Positions 29,210 through 39,385 are shown, counted from the stretch's first letter. The stretch: DNA of 64,000 bases from Sporolactobacillus laevolacticus DSM 442 (GCF_000497245.1 NZ_AWTC01000001.1:180234-244233); one strand, 5' to 3'. Program-made: numbers and translations. The notes: generated by a model not told the origin, from the letters alone.

Positions 29210-29905
29210 ATGACAAAAGTGAGACAAGATGCCTGGTCGCATGAAGACGATCTTCTGCTCGCAGAAACCGTCCTGCGCCACATCAGAGAAGGAAGTACAC
29301 AACTTGACGCCTTTGAAGAGGTAGGCGACCGTCTGAACCGGACCGGAGCGGCATGCGGTTTCCGCTGGAACGCAATCGTCCGTAGAAAATATGAGCAAGC
29401 GATTGAAATCGCGAAGAAACAGCGAAAGCAGAAGAAACGCGCCGAGCAGCGTGAACGAGTTGTACGGCCGACAGCCGCAGCATTTCCTGTAATGGAAACC
29501 GCGCATCTTACAGATCCTTCTGAACTCATCATTGAGGATCAGGAAGCTTTGCCGTTGCCGGCAATTGCCGAAGCCGCCCCTGCTGATCATGGCGGCCTTA
29601 ACCTGACAGATGTGATTCGCTACCTGCAAACACTTCAGAATGGTAGCGCGACAAACGGTCGGCTTGAAAAAGAAAATAATCATCTCAAAGAAGAAAACAG
29701 CCGTCTTCAAAAGAAAGTCGAAGACCTTGAACGCGAAGTTGAATCTCTGACCAACCGCCAACAAACGGTTGAAGACGATTACCAAGCGCTGATCGGTATC
29801 ATGGATCGTGCGCGCCGCATGGTCGCTTTCAAAGATCAGGAAGCAACCTCAGGTCCGACCTTCAAGATGGATCAGAACGGCAACTTGGAAAAAATCGCAA
29901 AATAA
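29210..29905 (+). CDS. rsfA: RsfA family prespore transcription factor
   Basis: A 231-residue protein starting MTKVRQDAWSHEDDLLLAE, a Myb/SANT-like DNA-binding domain (about residues 5-60, with GAACGFRWNAIVRRKYEQ). A leucine-zipper-like coiled coil is at about 150-195 (LEKENNHLKEEN, LEREVESL). B. subtilis RsfA is a sigma-F-dependent forespore regulator. The ATG at 29210 has GGAG 8 bases upstream. It lies 128 bases after rarA and ends in a terminator. Confidence 0.88.
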   Translation: MTKVRQDAWSHEDDLLLAETVLRHIREGSTQLDAFEEVGDRLNRTGAACGFRWNAIVRRKYEQAIEIAKKQRKQKKRAEQRERVVRPTAAAFPVMETAHLTDPSELIIEDQEALPLPAIAEAAPADHGGLNLTDVIRYLQTLQNGSATNGRLEKENNHLKEENSRLQKKVEDLEREVESLTNRQQTVEDDYQALIGIMDRARRMVAFKDQEATSGPTFKMDQNGNLEKIAK

Positions 29906-30281
29906 ACTATTCGCAGGCTTTAGCCTGAATACATACAGCCCCGGGGTCGTTGCCTGGGGCTGTATTTTTGCCTTTCAAAATGCATCACCGCTTAAAATCT
30001 GAGAAACAACTCCTCCGTTCTTTCCACAATTTGCTAGACTCAATCCCTCACATCAAGCTACACCATTAAACTCAAAAATAGCCCTAATTCAACTCTTTGA
30101 AAAAGGGATTTTTTACTTCTCGGACTTTGTCGGAAATTAGACAAATATTTCTAAACATTTTCATTCCAAATTTTTTTGTACTGTACTAATATTGATATAT
30201 TCTTCATTTTCATCCTCGTATTTCCTTCATATCACCTTTCTTAATCATATGAAAATCTATCTCTACGAAAGTAGGCGAACA
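29906..30281. other. rsfA-comC intergenic region
   Basis: About 375 bases. After the rsfA terminator the sequence turns AT-rich. I see no gene; the promoter for the prepilin peptidase is presumably here but no clear hexamer pair stands out. Confidence 0.45.
29935..29970 (+). terminator. intrinsic terminator after rsfA
   Basis: ACAGCCCC and GGGGCTGT form the stem with CC/GG extension, followed by ATTTTTG. It marks the last ordinary-composition sequence before the AT-rich segment. Confidence 0.85.
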
Positions 30282-31064
30282 ATGTCCATTCTAATCGATA
30301 CCTATGTAGCTTTGTTCGGAGTTGTTTTAGGATCTTTCTTCAATGTTGTAGGTTATCGCATTCTCAATAACAGATCCATACTTTTCCCTCGTTCACACTG
30401 TCCACACTGCATGCAAGTCATTCGATCCTATGATTTAATCCCTATTATTTCTTATCTTCTTCTTAAAGGAAAATGCCGAAAATGTCACCATAGAATTTCA
30501 TTAATCTACCCAATTGTTGAAGCAAGTACAGGAATTTTGTTTCTCAGTACCTTTCTGCATGCCACAACTCTCGAAGATTTAATCGCACAATGGCTACTAA
30601 TCGCTCTTATAATGATTACTTTGCTCACCGATTTAAACAAAATGATTATTCCAAATCAGTTAATCCTCTCATTCTTCATCATTTTTGTTCTTTTCAGAAT
30701 GGTTTTCCCCCTAAATCCATGGTGGGATTCTATACTTGCAAGTACCTTAATTTGTATGTTGTTGACCATTTTTGCATTAATAAGTAAAGGTGGAATTGGA
30801 GGAGGGGATATCAAACTTCTTACCATTGTTGGTATCCTGCTTGGAACAAAGCAACTCATGATTGGCCTCTTTTTAGCATTTCTTTTCGGCGCATTGATAT
30901 GTGGAACTGCACGTATTCTAAAGCTATTAAAGAAAAAGCAACCGATCCCTTTCGTCCCTTTCATTGCTATCGGATTGATTTCTGCTCTATTCTTTGGTGA
31001 CCTTCTGTTTATCTATTATTGGAAGGCCATGCTAGGGTTCTCCGATTACTATCTGTCTAATTAA
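30282..31064 (+). CDS. comC: prepilin peptidase / N-methyltransferase (ComC-like, A24 family)
   Basis: A 260-residue polytopic membrane aspartyl protease that trims and methylates type IV pilin-like proteins. The cytoplasmic zinc loop has Cys40, Cys43, Cys65 and Cys68 (CPHC and CRKC). Catalytic aspartates are Asp117 in TDLNKMIIPN and Asp176 in GGGD. I start at ATG 30282, with AGG about 9 bases upstream; longer frames lack homology. In B. subtilis comC lies elsewhere, and composition here is more AT-rich than its neighbours. Confidence 0.92.
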   Translation: MSILIDTYVALFGVVLGSFFNVVGYRILNNRSILFPRSHCPHCMQVIRSYDLIPIISYLLLKGKCRKCHHRISLIYPIVEASTGILFLSTFLHATTLEDLIAQWLLIALIMITLLTDLNKMIIPNQLILSFFIIFVLFRMVFPLNPWWDSILASTLICMLLTIFALISKGGIGGGDIKLLTIVGILLGTKQLMIGLFLAFLFGALICGTARILKLLKKKQPIPFVPFIAIGLISALFFGDLLFIYYWKAMLGFSDYYLSN

Positions 31065-31201
31065 GGTTTGGTATCGTCACATCAAAAATTTCTAACCTCA
31101 ACCTTTCTTAGGGGGTAACATATGAAGCATCTGTTGCTCCCACTATTTATCTTTAACAGTATATATTCCAAGGAAAGAGGCAAGTTCCCAGTAGCCCCCA
31201 T

Positions 31202-31324
31202 CTAAATGCATACTTTTTTGACCTGCTTGCGAACTTCTCTTGTCCAACGAACTCTCGATTCATAAGGCTCTTCTTTACTTACACCAAATTCACTTATATA
31301 GTTGGAATTGTTATGCTCATCCGC
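31202..31324 (-). pseudogene. possible decayed coding fragment
   Basis: A 40-codon open stretch ends at TAG (31202-31204). The predicted peptide, containing SEFGVSKEEPYESRVRW, has balanced amino acid use unlike random AT-rich sequence. It has no start codon with a ribosome site, and further fragments upstream on the same strand are broken by stops. I do not recognise the family. Confidence 0.3.
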
Positions 31325-31713
31325 CTATTTTGTTACGCTTTAAAATTCAATTTTCGTGCCTTCACGACTTTTTCTTGCGAAATAATTAATGCCTCTTTGC
31401 CAAATTTTTCATCTTTGATCTAGTTCCATTATCACATAATTAGGTATGAACTTTTCTTTTTTCAATATAGTTTATCTTTACACGCCGTTTAACGCCTATC
31501 TTAATAATTGTACTGGTTCATTGTATGTAGTTATCGGAGACATCTAAATCGATTAGCTATACCAGTACTCAGCAGCTTCAATTATTCCTAGTAGGTATTT
31601 TTAATCTATTTCTAGTAGCATCTATTCCCTTAATTAATTCAAGTATCAAATTGGAAACTCAAACATTAGCTAATTTCATCCAATTTTTAAGCTTTATAAC
31701 AAACAAAAAAAGA

Positions 31714-31757
31714 AGCTGTCTCATCAGTCGATTTTTCGACTATGAGGCAGCCCTTTT
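31714..31757. terminator. bidirectional intrinsic terminator
   Basis: GCTGTCTCAT pairs with ATGAGGCAGC, extended by AGTCGA/TCGACT, with T-runs on both sides (CCTTTTT on plus; TTCTTTTTTT on minus). It could stop transcripts from comC or from the 6S RNA/aspS side. Confidence 0.8.
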
Positions 31758-31862
31758 TATCTTCCCAAAACATTGATTTATTAACTTTTTGAATTCTTAT
31801 TTTATCGGCTGTTAAACTTTAACAGGCCTTTAACAAATAGTTATTTTCAATAATAAAACAAA

Positions 31863-32058
31863 AAAATCCCGAACGTGCCGTTGCGAAGCCGCAGCTTTGA
31901 AACCCGCACTTATAAGCAGGTGGGTGCCCTGTTCCACAGTTTGCGGGTCCCTTGCGCGGGCATGCGCTCCGAGTGAAAACTTCGGACTCCCTATCAAAAC
32001 ATGTTCGGTCAAAACATAACGACGTTCGACTAACACTTCAGGATCTTTTCTTAACTTA
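31863..32058 (-). ncRNA. ssrS: 6S RNA (BsrA/SsrS type)
   Basis: About 195 bases on the minus strand fold as a long rod. The closing stem pairs TCGAACGT...CGTT near the 5' end with AACG...ACGTTCG at the 3' end, and the 3' half carries GGGCACCCACCT, typical of 6S RNA. A T-run (TTTTTTTG) follows the closing stem. The gene lies just downstream of aspS, where B. subtilis bsrA (6S-1) is located. 6S RNA binds the sigma-A RNA polymerase holoenzyme and mimics an open promoter. Confidence 0.85.
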
Positions 32059-32065
32059 TGTGTTT

Positions 32066-32094
32066 ATTTTAGCATAACTGAAAGCGCTTATCAA
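32066..32094 (-). promoter_or_regulatory. promoter of the 6S RNA gene
   Basis: On the minus strand TTGATA (complement of 32089-32094) and TAAAAT (complement of 32066-32071) are separated by 17 bases. A start about 7 bases downstream would give an RNA of roughly 195 bases. Confidence 0.75.
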
Positions 32095-32123
32095 GTATAT
32101 CTCATCTGGATGTTACTGGGATC

Positions 32124-33896
32124 TTACTTCAGAATCGTTGCAACATCAAGATGCAGTTCGCTCAGCTGTGCCAGACTGACTTCGCTAGGCGCGTGAGTAA
32201 GCAGGTCGGATGCGCTCGCAGTCTTAGGGAAGGCGATCGTATCACGCAGGCTTGAACGTCCGGCAAGGAGCATGACAATGCGGTCGATTCCGAGCGCCAT
32301 ACCGCCATGTGGCGGAGTACCATACTCAAATGCCTCCATCAGGTAGCCGAATTGTTCCTCAGCACGTTCTTTGGTGAAACCAAGCACCTTGAACATTTTT
32401 GCCTGCATCTCATGGTTGCAAATTCGTTCGGAGCCGCTTCCAAGTTCAAATCCGTTCAGCACCATGTCATAGGATTGTGCGCGAACGCTGCCCGGATCGC
32501 TTTCGATATGTTCGAGGTCTTCCAGCACCGGCATTGTGAATGGATGGTGCTCTGCCACGTAACGATGCTCTTCTTCGCTGTACGAGAGCAGCGGGAAGTG
32601 TGTGACCCATAGGAAGTTGAATGCCGATTCGTCAATCAGGCCGAGCGTCTTGCCAAGATGGAGACGCAGTGCACCAAGGCTGTCGGCAACAATTTTCTTC
32701 TTGTCGGCGACAAAAAGCAGCAAGTCGCCAGGTTCCGCGTTCGTACGTTCAATAATGCGGGCTGTCAATGCTTCATCAAAGAATTTGGCAATCGGACCTT
32801 TCATGCCGCCTTCTTCAACCTTCAGCCAAGCAAGTCCTTTGGCTCCATATGGTGTAACAATTGCCTTCAGATCTTCGTCCACTTGCTTGCGTGAGAACTG
32901 CGCGGCAACGCCCTTAGCATTGATTGCTTTGACAAGTCCGCCTTTCTCCTGAACTTCCTTGAACACCTTCAATGTGCTGTCTGCTGCGATATCTGTCAGA
33001 TTGATCAGGGTCATGCCGAAACGGGTATCCGGTTTATCACTGCCGTATAGATTAATCGCTTCCGCATATGAGAGTCGTTGGAACGGACGCTGAATATCAA
33101 TGCCTTTGACTTCCTTCATCACACGTACGAGCATTTCCTCAATCATATTCTGGAAGGCTTCGACTTCAAAGAAGGACATTTCAATATCGACCTGAGTAAA
33201 TTCCGGCTGCCTGTCAGCACGCAAATCTTCATCGCGGAAACAGCGGGCAATCTGGTAATATTTTTCAATACCCGAAGCCATCAACAGCTGCTTGAACAAT
33301 TGAGGAGACTGAGGAAGCGCGTAAAATGCTCCTGGGTGGACCCGACTTGGCACGAGATAGTCTCGCGCACCTTCAGGTGAACTTTTAGTCAGAATTGGTG
33401 TTTCCATATCAAGAAAACCTTTTTCATCAAGAAAAGATCTCAAGGTATGTGTGATCTTATTGCGCATTTTGAATGTTTCAAGCATCTCAGGGCGCCTGAG
33501 ATCCAAATAGCGATATTTCAAGCGAATATCTTCGGAAGCTTCGATACCGTCTTCAATTGGAAACGGAGGTGTTTTCGACTTGTTAAGCAGTGTGATCTCG
33601 CTGATCATCACTTCAATCATTCCTGTTTTAATCTTCTCATTGACGGCTTCAGGAGCACGATTAACGACTTCGCCTGTTACGGTGACGCAGTATTCACTGC
33701 GCAGTTTATCTGCCTTGTTCCATGCTTCTTGATTGACCTGAGGATTGAATACAATCTGGACGATGCCCGTACGGTCACGCAGGTCGATAAAGATAACTCC
33801 GCCCAAGTCCCGTCTCTTTTGTACCCAGCCGGCCAGCGTGACGGTTTTGCCGGCGGATGTTTCATTTAATTCACCGCAGTTCGCATTGCGATACAT
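32124..33896 (-). CDS. aspS: aspartate--tRNA ligase
   Basis: A 590-residue class IIb synthetase. The N-terminal OB-fold anticodon-binding domain contains [19 protein letters not shown], the catalytic core has [16 protein letters not shown] (motif 2) and GIDRIVMLL (motif 3), and the bacterial GAD insertion lies between. It begins 2 bases after hisS and is expected to share the T-box-controlled transcript. GGGGTG precedes the ATG. Confidence 0.97.
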   Translation of the reverse strand: MYRNANCGELNETSAGKTVTLAGWVQKRRDLGGVIFIDLRDRTGIVQIVFNPQVNQEAWNKADKLRSEYCVTVTGEVVNRAPEAVNEKIKTGMIEVMISEITLLNKSKTPPFPIEDGIEASEDIRLKYRYLDLRRPEMLETFKMRNKITHTLRSFLDEKGFLDMETPILTKSSPEGARDYLVPSRVHPGAFYALPQSPQLFKQLLMASGIEKYYQIARCFRDEDLRADRQPEFTQVDIEMSFFEVEAFQNMIEEMLVRVMKEVKGIDIQRPFQRLSYAEAINLYGSDKPDTRFGMTLINLTDIAADSTLKVFKEVQEKGGLVKAINAKGVAAQFSRKQVDEDLKAIVTPYGAKGLAWLKVEEGGMKGPIAKFFDEALTARIIERTNAEPGDLLLFVADKKKIVADSLGALRLHLGKTLGLIDESAFNFLWVTHFPLLSYSEEEHRYVAEHHPFTMPVLEDLEHIESDPGSVRAQSYDMVLNGFELGSGSERICNHEMQAKMFKVLGFTKERAEEQFGYLMEAFEYGTPPHGGMALGIDRIVMLLAGRSSLRDTIAFPKTASASDLLTHAPSEVSLAQLSELHLDVATILK

Positions 33897-33898
33897 TT

Positions 33899-35182
33899 TT
33901 ATTTCACCCCATCAATAGTAGTTAATTTTTCCTTGAGATAATCCGTCAGTGAAGCAAAGGCAACGTCTTCCTGAGTACCGTCCGCCATATTCTTGACAAC
34001 TGCTTTCTGAGCTTCAAGTTCTTCGTCACCAATTACAACAACAAATTTGGCGTGATCTCGGTCAGCCTGTTTGAACTGTCCCTTCACTTTTCGCTCCATG
34101 TAATCTTTGTCCGCGTACAAGCCGGACTGGCGAAGCTGATTGAGGAGTACAGGTGCCTTGTTTTCAGCTTTTTCACCGATCGCGACAATAAAGCAGTCAA
34201 GCGACGGGGCAGCACTGAGCTGAACACCCTCAACTTCAAGTGCGAGCAGAAGCCTCTCAATACTGAGTGCAAAACCGATACCTGGTGTTTCCGGACCACC
34301 AAGCTCGCTGACCAGTCCATTGTAACGGCCGCCGCCCATAAGCGTCGTAATCGCGCCCTTGCTTGCGCCCATGATTTCGAAGGTTGTGTGATTATAATAA
34401 TCAAGCCCGCGAACGAGGGTCGGATCAAGTTCATACGCGATGCCCATTTCATCCAAGATCGCCTTTACCTTAGCGAAATACTCACGGGATTCCTCATTCA
34501 GATAATCAATGATCGACGGTGCAGTCGCCATTAGCGGGTGATCGTGATCTTCCTTGCAATCCAGGATGCGAAGAGGATTTTTCTCCAGTCTGTTCTGGCA
34601 GTCCTCACAAAACTCGCCGATCGACGGCTTGAAGTGAGCGATCAGCGCATCACGATGTGCGGCGCGGCTTTCTGGATCACCTAAACTGTTTAATACAAGA
34701 TTTAAGCTCTTCAAACCAAGCTTTTGGTAAAAAGTCATCGCCAAGGCGATCACTTCTGCATCAATGGACGGATCAGCCGATCCAAGTGCCTCAGCACCAA
34801 ACTGTGTAAATTGACGCATTCTTCCCGCCTGTGGTCGCTCATAACGAAACATCGGTCCAATATAGTACAATTTCTGCGGTTGGCTAGGTAGACCGAACAG
34901 TTTGTGTTCGACATAAGCGCGGACAAATGATGCCGTGCCTTCCGGCCTCAGGGTAAGGTCTCGGCCGCCTCGGTCTTTAAAGTTATACATTTCCTTCTGT
35001 ACAATATCAGTTGTGTCACCAACACCGCGCTGAAATAAATTGGTTGATTCAAAAATCGGTGTCCGCATTTCTTTGTAATTAAACAACGCGCAGACTTCTC
35101 TCGCTGTCTTTTCAATCTTTTGCCATGCAAATGCATCTACAGGCAAGACATCATAGGTTCCGCGGGGAATTTGAATTTGCAC
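33899..35182 (-). CDS. hisS: histidine--tRNA ligase
   Basis: A 427-residue class II synthetase. Motif 1 is in RGTYDVLP..., motif 2 is [18 protein letters not shown], and the histidine-specific motifs [12 protein letters not shown] and GGGRYNGL are present; the C-terminal anticodon-binding domain (about 330-420) is complete. The GTG start follows GGAGGAACAGAAA. Upstream is a T-box leader, so expression should respond to uncharged tRNA-His. Confidence 0.97.
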   Translation of the reverse strand: MQIQIPRGTYDVLPVDAFAWQKIEKTAREVCALFNYKEMRTPIFESTNLFQRGVGDTTDIVQKEMYNFKDRGGRDLTLRPEGTASFVRAYVEHKLFGLPSQPQKLYYIGPMFRYERPQAGRMRQFTQFGAEALGSADPSIDAEVIALAMTFYQKLGLKSLNLVLNSLGDPESRAAHRDALIAHFKPSIGEFCEDCQNRLEKNPLRILDCKEDHDHPLMATAPSIIDYLNEESREYFAKVKAILDEMGIAYELDPTLVRGLDYYNHTTFEIMGASKGAITTLMGGGRYNGLVSELGGPETPGIGFALSIERLLLALEVEGVQLSAAPSLDCFIVAIGEKAENKAPVLLNQLRQSGLYADKDYMERKVKGQFKQADRDHAKFVVVIGDEELEAQKAVVKNMADGTQEDVAFASLTDYLKEKLTTIDGVK

Positions 35183-35324
35183 TTTCTGTTCCTCCTTCAG
35201 CTGTTTTCAGGACGATTCCAATCCACTGGAAGCTCGCGCAAAGACAGAAATCTTTGTGACTTTCCAACGTTCGAATCATCTGTCCATCCTTAATTTCTCT
35301 CTGTTCATGAATGATGAATGATTC

Positions 35325-35618
35325 CAGAAAAAAAAATAAAAGCCCTTGTCCATCGGCGAGCCGACAGACAAGGGACGAATTAACATTCGTGGTGCCACCC
35401 TCATTTAAAGCATCTTAACAGACGCTTACTCTGAAAACCGGTTAACGCCCGGTAAACGGTTTTTCCTAATGATAGCTGATTCAAAAATCATGCCTGTTCA
35501 GAAAAACGCCTCCGGAGTGTCTGTTTACAGAAATCAATGCCGACGCGCTTTCAGCCCAAGGCGCGTCTTCTCTTTCGGCTGATTATCCGAAAACCTCTCC
35601 ATCACTGGCTTTGTTCGT
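35325..35618 (-). promoter_or_regulatory. T-box leader of hisS-aspS
   Basis: On the minus strand the T-box core AGGGTGGCACCACG lies at 35388-35401. It is followed by a terminator, GTCCCTTGTCTGTCGG paired with CCGATGGACAAGGGC, and then a T/A-rich run starting TTTTATTTTT. The transcript from the upstream promoter has room for stem I (about 200 bases). Regulation by uncharged tRNA-His is expected. Confidence 0.92.
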
Positions 35619-35624
35619 TCTTCT

Positions 35625-35653
35625 ATACTACGTATCTTCAAAGAAATTGTCAA
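35625..35653 (-). promoter_or_regulatory. sigma-A promoter of hisS-aspS
   Basis: TTGACA (complement of 35648-35653), 17 bases, then TAGTAT (complement of 35625-35630). It is well placed to start the T-box leader. Confidence 0.75.
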
Positions 35654-35715
35654 GGTTTAGCGAAAAAATGTGAAACCAATTATTCCGTCATTTTTACAAT
35701 TTGATTATCAGACTC

Positions 35716-35859
35716 TGTTCAAAAAGGAGGACAAAAAGGGCCGAGAAGGTCAAGGAAACGCAGTTTCGAGCACCGGAGCGTATGTGAAAAATACGTGAGG
35801 AGTGGAGAAACAAGTTGACGCTGAGATTCGACCGCAATTTTTCCCGGACTTTTTGAACA
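35716..35859 (-). repeat. dispersed 144-bp TIR repeat (copy 2)
   Basis: Begins TGTTCAAAAAG and ends CTTTTTGAACA on the plus strand, an 11-bp terminal inverted repeat. It is very similar to the equally long copy at 42152-42295. An internal hairpin CGTAT/ATACG has different loop bases in the two copies, suggesting structure is conserved. It lies 7 bases downstream of the dtd stop codon. Confidence 0.88.
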
Positions 35860-35866
35860 TCCTCTA

Positions 35867-36313
35867 TTAGTGATTTTTGCTTTCTACAATGATTGTAACC
35901 GGACCATCATTCACCAAAGAAACTGCCATATCTGCACCAAAGACACCTGTTTCAACATGGAGACCATGCGCTCTTAGCTTCTCATTGAACACTTGGTACA
36001 GCGGTTCTGCAATTTCAGGCCGTGCCGCTTCAATAAAACTGGGCCTTCTGCCCTTTGATGTGTCACCATACAAAGTGAATTGCGAAACGGATAGAATCGC
36101 ACCGTCTGCATCAATGACCGAACGGTTCATCTTTCCGCCATTATCTTCAAAAATGCGCAATCCTGAAATTTTTTCTGCAGCATATTGAATGTCGTCTTCT
36201 GTATCCCCTGCCTTAATACCGACGAGCAAAAGCAATCCTTGCTCTATTCGGCCGACGGTTTTCCCCTCAATATCTACCTGTGCATGCTTCACGCGTTGCA
36301 AAACAACTCTCAT
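35867..36313 (-). CDS. dtd: D-aminoacyl-tRNA deacylase
   Basis: A 148-residue enzyme that hydrolyses D-amino acids mischarged on t[16 protein letters not shown] starts the fold; [17 protein letters not shown] contains the SQFTL active-site motif; [11 protein letters not shown] near the end is the Gly-cis-Pro-like NxGPV motif. Length is standard. It begins 17 bases after relA and ends just before a dispersed repeat. Confidence 0.96.
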   Translation of the reverse strand: MRVVLQRVKHAQVDIEGKTVGRIEQGLLLLVGIKAGDTEDDIQYAAEKISGLRIFEDNGGKMNRSVIDADGAILSVSQFTLYGDTSKGRRPSFIEAARPEIAEPLYQVFNEKLRAHGLHVETGVFGADMAVSLVNDGPVTIIVESKNH

Positions 36314-36329
36314 TCGTGTTCATCCTTTT

Positions 36330-38510
36330 CTATTGCATCACACGGCGCACCGAGTAAATATCCGGGATCCGCTTGATTTTCTCTACCACGCGATAGAGGT
36401 GATCGATGTTGGTGATGGCGATCGTCATGTGAATCGTGGCCACTTTATTTTTATCTGCCCGTCCGGATATACCGTTAATCGCAGTGTGGGAATCGGAAAC
36501 ACACTGGAGTACTTCGTTCAAGAGGCCATTGCGATCATAGGCAGTGACTTCAATATCGACATTATACTCTTTTGATTTTGATTCGCTGTTCTCCCATTCA
36601 ACCTTCATGAGGCGCTGCTCTTCTTCATTCTTAATATTAGGGCAGTCCACCCGATGAATTGTTACGCCTCTGCCTCGAGTAATATAACCAACAATGGCGT
36701 CACCAGGAACAGGGTTGCAGCAGCGCGCAAGCCGAACAAGCAAATTGTCGACCCCTTTGACTCTGACACCAAGCGATGTCTTACGATGCTGAGTCGGAGC
36801 TGGCTTTGTCTCTGACAGCTGCTTCATTCGTTCCTCGGATTCAGTGGTTTCCGGAGTCTTTCGGTCGTCCTCAGTCAGTCTCGTGACAACTTGTTTTGCG
36901 GTAATGCCGCTGTATCCGATTGCTGCGAACAGTTCATTTTCATGAGAAAAGTTAAATTTCTTCGCAACATTGTTAATTTTTTCCTCAGTCAAATTGTCCT
37001 TAAGGCTCAAGTTCTGACTGCGCAATTCTTTCTCAAGCATTTCTCGGCCTTTTGCCACGTTTTCCTGACGCTGCTGGCGCTTAAACCATTGCCTGATTTT
37101 GTTTTTGAAAGCAGAGCTTTGCGCAATCTTCAACCAGTCGCGGCTTGGTCCGTAGGAATGCTTGGATGTCATCACATCGACAATATCACCGGTTTTCAAC
37201 TTATAATCAAGCGGCACCATTTTCCCGTTGACCTTGGCACCCACTGTCTTATGACCAATTTCCGTATGAATCCGGTAAGCGAAGTCAATCGGCACTGAAC
37301 CAACCGGTAACTCGATTACATCACCTTTCGGCGTAAACACAAATACCGTGTCGGAAAACAGGTCCATCTTCAACGATTCCATGAATTCCTTGGCATCATC
37401 CGTTTCATTCTGATATTCCAGAATTTCTCGGAACCAGGTGAGCTTGTCCTCAAACTTGTTGTTAATGTTCTTGACCTTGCCCTCTTTATAAGCCCAGTGC
37501 GCAGCGATACCGTATTCAGCAACATCATGCATTTCCTCAGTACGAATTTGCACCTCAAGCGGGTCACCCTTAGGACCGATCACGGTTGTGTGAAGAGATT
37601 GATACATATTGGCCTTAGGCATCGCGATATAATCCTTAAAACGTCCCGGCATCGGCTTCCAGTGCGTATGAATAATACCAAGAATGGCATAGCAATCTTT
37701 AATACTCTTTACGATGATCCGGACAGCGAACAGATCATAGATTTCATTAAATTGTTTATGTTGATTGACCATTTTGCGATAGATACTATAAATATGTTTC
37801 GGCCGGCCAGATACTTCAGCCTCAATATGTACGGACTTAACATATTCTCTCAGGTCTTCGACGACCTGTGCAATATACGCTTCACGCTCATCTCTTTTTT
37901 GCTTCATGAGGTTGACAATCTTGTAATATTGCTGCGGTTTCAGATAACGGAGTGAAATATCTTCAAGCTCCCATTTAATCGCAGAAATACCCAAACGATT
38001 CGCCAGAGGAGCGAAGATCTCCAAGGTCTCATTAGCCTTTTGAACCTGCTTCTCTTGGCTCATAAACTTCAATGTTCGCATATTGTGCAGACGGTCTGCC
38101 AATTTGACAATGACGCATCTCAGATCGCGCGCCATCGCAACGAACATTTTGCGATGATTTTCCGCTTGCTGATCTTCTTTCGACGTATATTCAAAATGTC
38201 TTAGTTTAGTCACACCATCAACCAATTCGGTGACATTGTCTCCGAATTTTGCCCGGATATCTTCGAGTGTGATTGGGGTATCCTCCACAACGTCGTGTAG
38301 GAATCCACTGACAATCGTAATCACATCCATTTTCAATTGAACCAGAATACCGGCTACTTCGATCGGATGCATTATATAAGGTTCGCCTGATTTGCGGAAT
38401 TGTCCCTTATGAGCATTGTCCGCAAATTCGTATGCTTCGCGAAGCAAGGCGATATCTTTTTCATCTAAATAGGTAGATGCTTGTTGAATAAGTTCTTCCA
38501 TCGTCATCAT
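36330..38510 (-). CDS. relA: bifunctional (p)ppGpp synthetase/hydrolase RelA
   Basis: A 726-residue long RelA/SpoT homologue. The hydrolase domain has HPIEVAGIL and the HDVVEDT motif, with KLADRLHNMRT; the synthetase domain has YDLFAVRIIV and YQSLHTTVIGP; the TGS domain follows with VFTPKGDVIELP. The zinc-finger and ACT domains (CCNPVPGD, NIDIEVTAYDRNGLL-like) end the protein. Both catalytic halves look intact. AGGTG precedes the ATG. The apt-relA-dtd order is conserved in Bacillales. Confidence 0.97.
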   Translation of the reverse strand: MMTMEELIQQASTYLDEKDIALLREAYEFADNAHKGQFRKSGEPYIMHPIEVAGILVQLKMDVITIVSGFLHDVVEDTPITLEDIRAKFGDNVTELVDGVTKLRHFEYTSKEDQQAENHRKMFVAMARDLRCVIVKLADRLHNMRTLKFMSQEKQVQKANETLEIFAPLANRLGISAIKWELEDISLRYLKPQQYYKIVNLMKQKRDEREAYIAQVVEDLREYVKSVHIEAEVSGRPKHIYSIYRKMVNQHKQFNEIYDLFAVRIIVKSIKDCYAILGIIHTHWKPMPGRFKDYIAMPKANMYQSLHTTVIGPKGDPLEVQIRTEEMHDVAEYGIAAHWAYKEGKVKNINNKFEDKLTWFREILEYQNETDDAKEFMESLKMDLFSDTVFVFTPKGDVIELPVGSVPIDFAYRIHTEIGHKTVGAKVNGKMVPLDYKLKTGDIVDVMTSKHSYGPSRDWLKIAQSSAFKNKIRQWFKRQQRQENVAKGREMLEKELRSQNLSLKDNLTEEKINNVAKKFNFSHENELFAAIGYSGITAKQVVTRLTEDDRKTPETTESEERMKQLSETKPAPTQHRKTSLGVRVKGVDNLLVRLARCCNPVPGDAIVGYITRGRGVTIHRVDCPNIKNEEEQRLMKVEWENSESKSKEYNVDIEVTAYDRNGLLNEVLQCVSDSHTAINGISGRADKNKVATIHMTIAITNIDHLYRVVEKIKRIPDIYSVRRVMQ

Positions 38511-38756
38511 ATCATCACCTGTATGCGCAGCCTCTTTCCGGGCTTTTGCGATCAGAATCTTTTAAACAATAAAATTGAGTAATTTCAGATAAATAATTAT
38601 AAAGTCGGGTACCGATTCTTCGATTACTTTTGACCCAAGCAATCGGAACCTATAATGAATATTATCAGAGAAAGTGCAGTTATTGTAAAGTGTTTACCGT
38701 TCAGTTTACCCATTCCGTGTGTCCATAAAACCTGCAATGCGTCTTGTTCATTAGAG

Positions 38757-38787
38757 AAAAAGAGAGTGCCCTGCTTTCAGGCACTCC
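38757..38787 (-). terminator. intrinsic terminator after apt
   Basis: On the minus strand GAGTGCC and GGGCACTC pair around an 8-base loop, followed by TCTTTTTCT, 12 bases beyond the apt stop codon. Confidence 0.85.
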
Positions 38788-38798
38788 GACGAAACCAC

Positions 38799-39311
38799 TT
38801 AATACTTGATCAGTGACAGCACATCGTAATCTTTAAGTATTTCGCTTCCTTTAAGACCTGTCAATTCAATAAGGAATACGACGCCAGCAACAACACCGCC
38901 CAACTGTTTTACCAGATTAATGGTCGCTTCAATGGTGCCGCCTGTCGCGAGTAAATCATCGGTTATAATGACACGCTGTCCCGGCTTAATTGAATCTTTA
39001 TGGATACATAGGGTATCAATTCCGTATTCTTTTTCGTAGGAAACCGTTTCTACTTCACGAGGAAGTTTTCCAGGTTTACGTACGGGAACAAAACCGATAC
39101 CAAGGGAATACGCGATCGGTCCTCCGATCACAAATCCGCGTGCTTCCGGTCCGACAACAACTTCCGCATTTTTACTCTTTGCGAATGCGGCTAATTCATT
39201 AATGGCAGACTGATAGACAGGTCCCTCCTCCAGTAAAGAGGTAATGTCTCTGAAATTAATGCCTGTTGTTGGGAAATCCATGACTGACATAATATATTTT
39301 TTATAATCCAT
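38799..39311 (-). CDS. apt: adenine phosphoribosyltransferase
   Basis: A 170-residue type I phosphoribosyltransferase that salvages adenine to AMP. The PRPP-binding loop [14 protein letters not shown] is clear, and [16 protein letters not shown] and [11 protein letters not shown] are family motifs. The ATG at 39311 matches the family N-terminus (MDYKKYI); an in-frame TTG 36 bases upstream is possible, as the nearest GGAG is 12 bases from the ATG. It sits between recJ and relA. Confidence 0.95.
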   Translation of the reverse strand: MDYKKYIMSVMDFPTTGINFRDITSLLEEGPVYQSAINELAAFAKSKNAEVVVGPEARGFVIGGPIAYSLGIGFVPVRKPGKLPREVETVSYEKEYGIDTLCIHKDSIKPGQRVIITDDLLATGGTIEATINLVKQLGGVVAGVVFLIELTGLKGSEILKDYDVLSLIKY

Positions 39312-39385
39312 GATTCGTTTTCGCTCCGTTTCACTAATTGATTCCAATCTTTATCTATGACTCACTATAAATCATCTATTTTCTT

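Larger units (their letters stand above)
31065..31829. other. AT-rich segment without intact genes
   Basis: Very AT-rich. It holds a short frame of 27 codons with a good ribosome site (AGGGGG before ATG 31122), a 40-codon open stretch on the minus strand (31202-31324) that looks like a coding fragment, and a terminator at 31714-31757. Nothing in it is recognisable as a functional gene. Confidence 0.5.
35183..35866. other. dtd-hisS intergenic region
   Basis: About 680 bases: the hisS T-box leader and promoter (35325-35653) and a dispersed 144-bp repeat (35716-35859). The stretch 35183-35324 is the remaining untranslated leader before hisS. Confidence 0.8.

Noticed and set aside
29180-29785. 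201-codon frame antisense to rsfA
   Set aside because: Fully covered by the well-supported rsfA gene; no family match.
31122-31205. 27-codon frame after AGGGGG at 31122 (MKHLLLPLFIFNS...)
   Set aside because: Good ribosome site but too short and unlike known peptides; probably the remnant of a decayed gene in the AT-rich segment.
31830-32036. 68-codon frame in the aspS downstream region
   Set aside because: The sequence is better explained as 6S RNA with promoter, closing stem and terminator.
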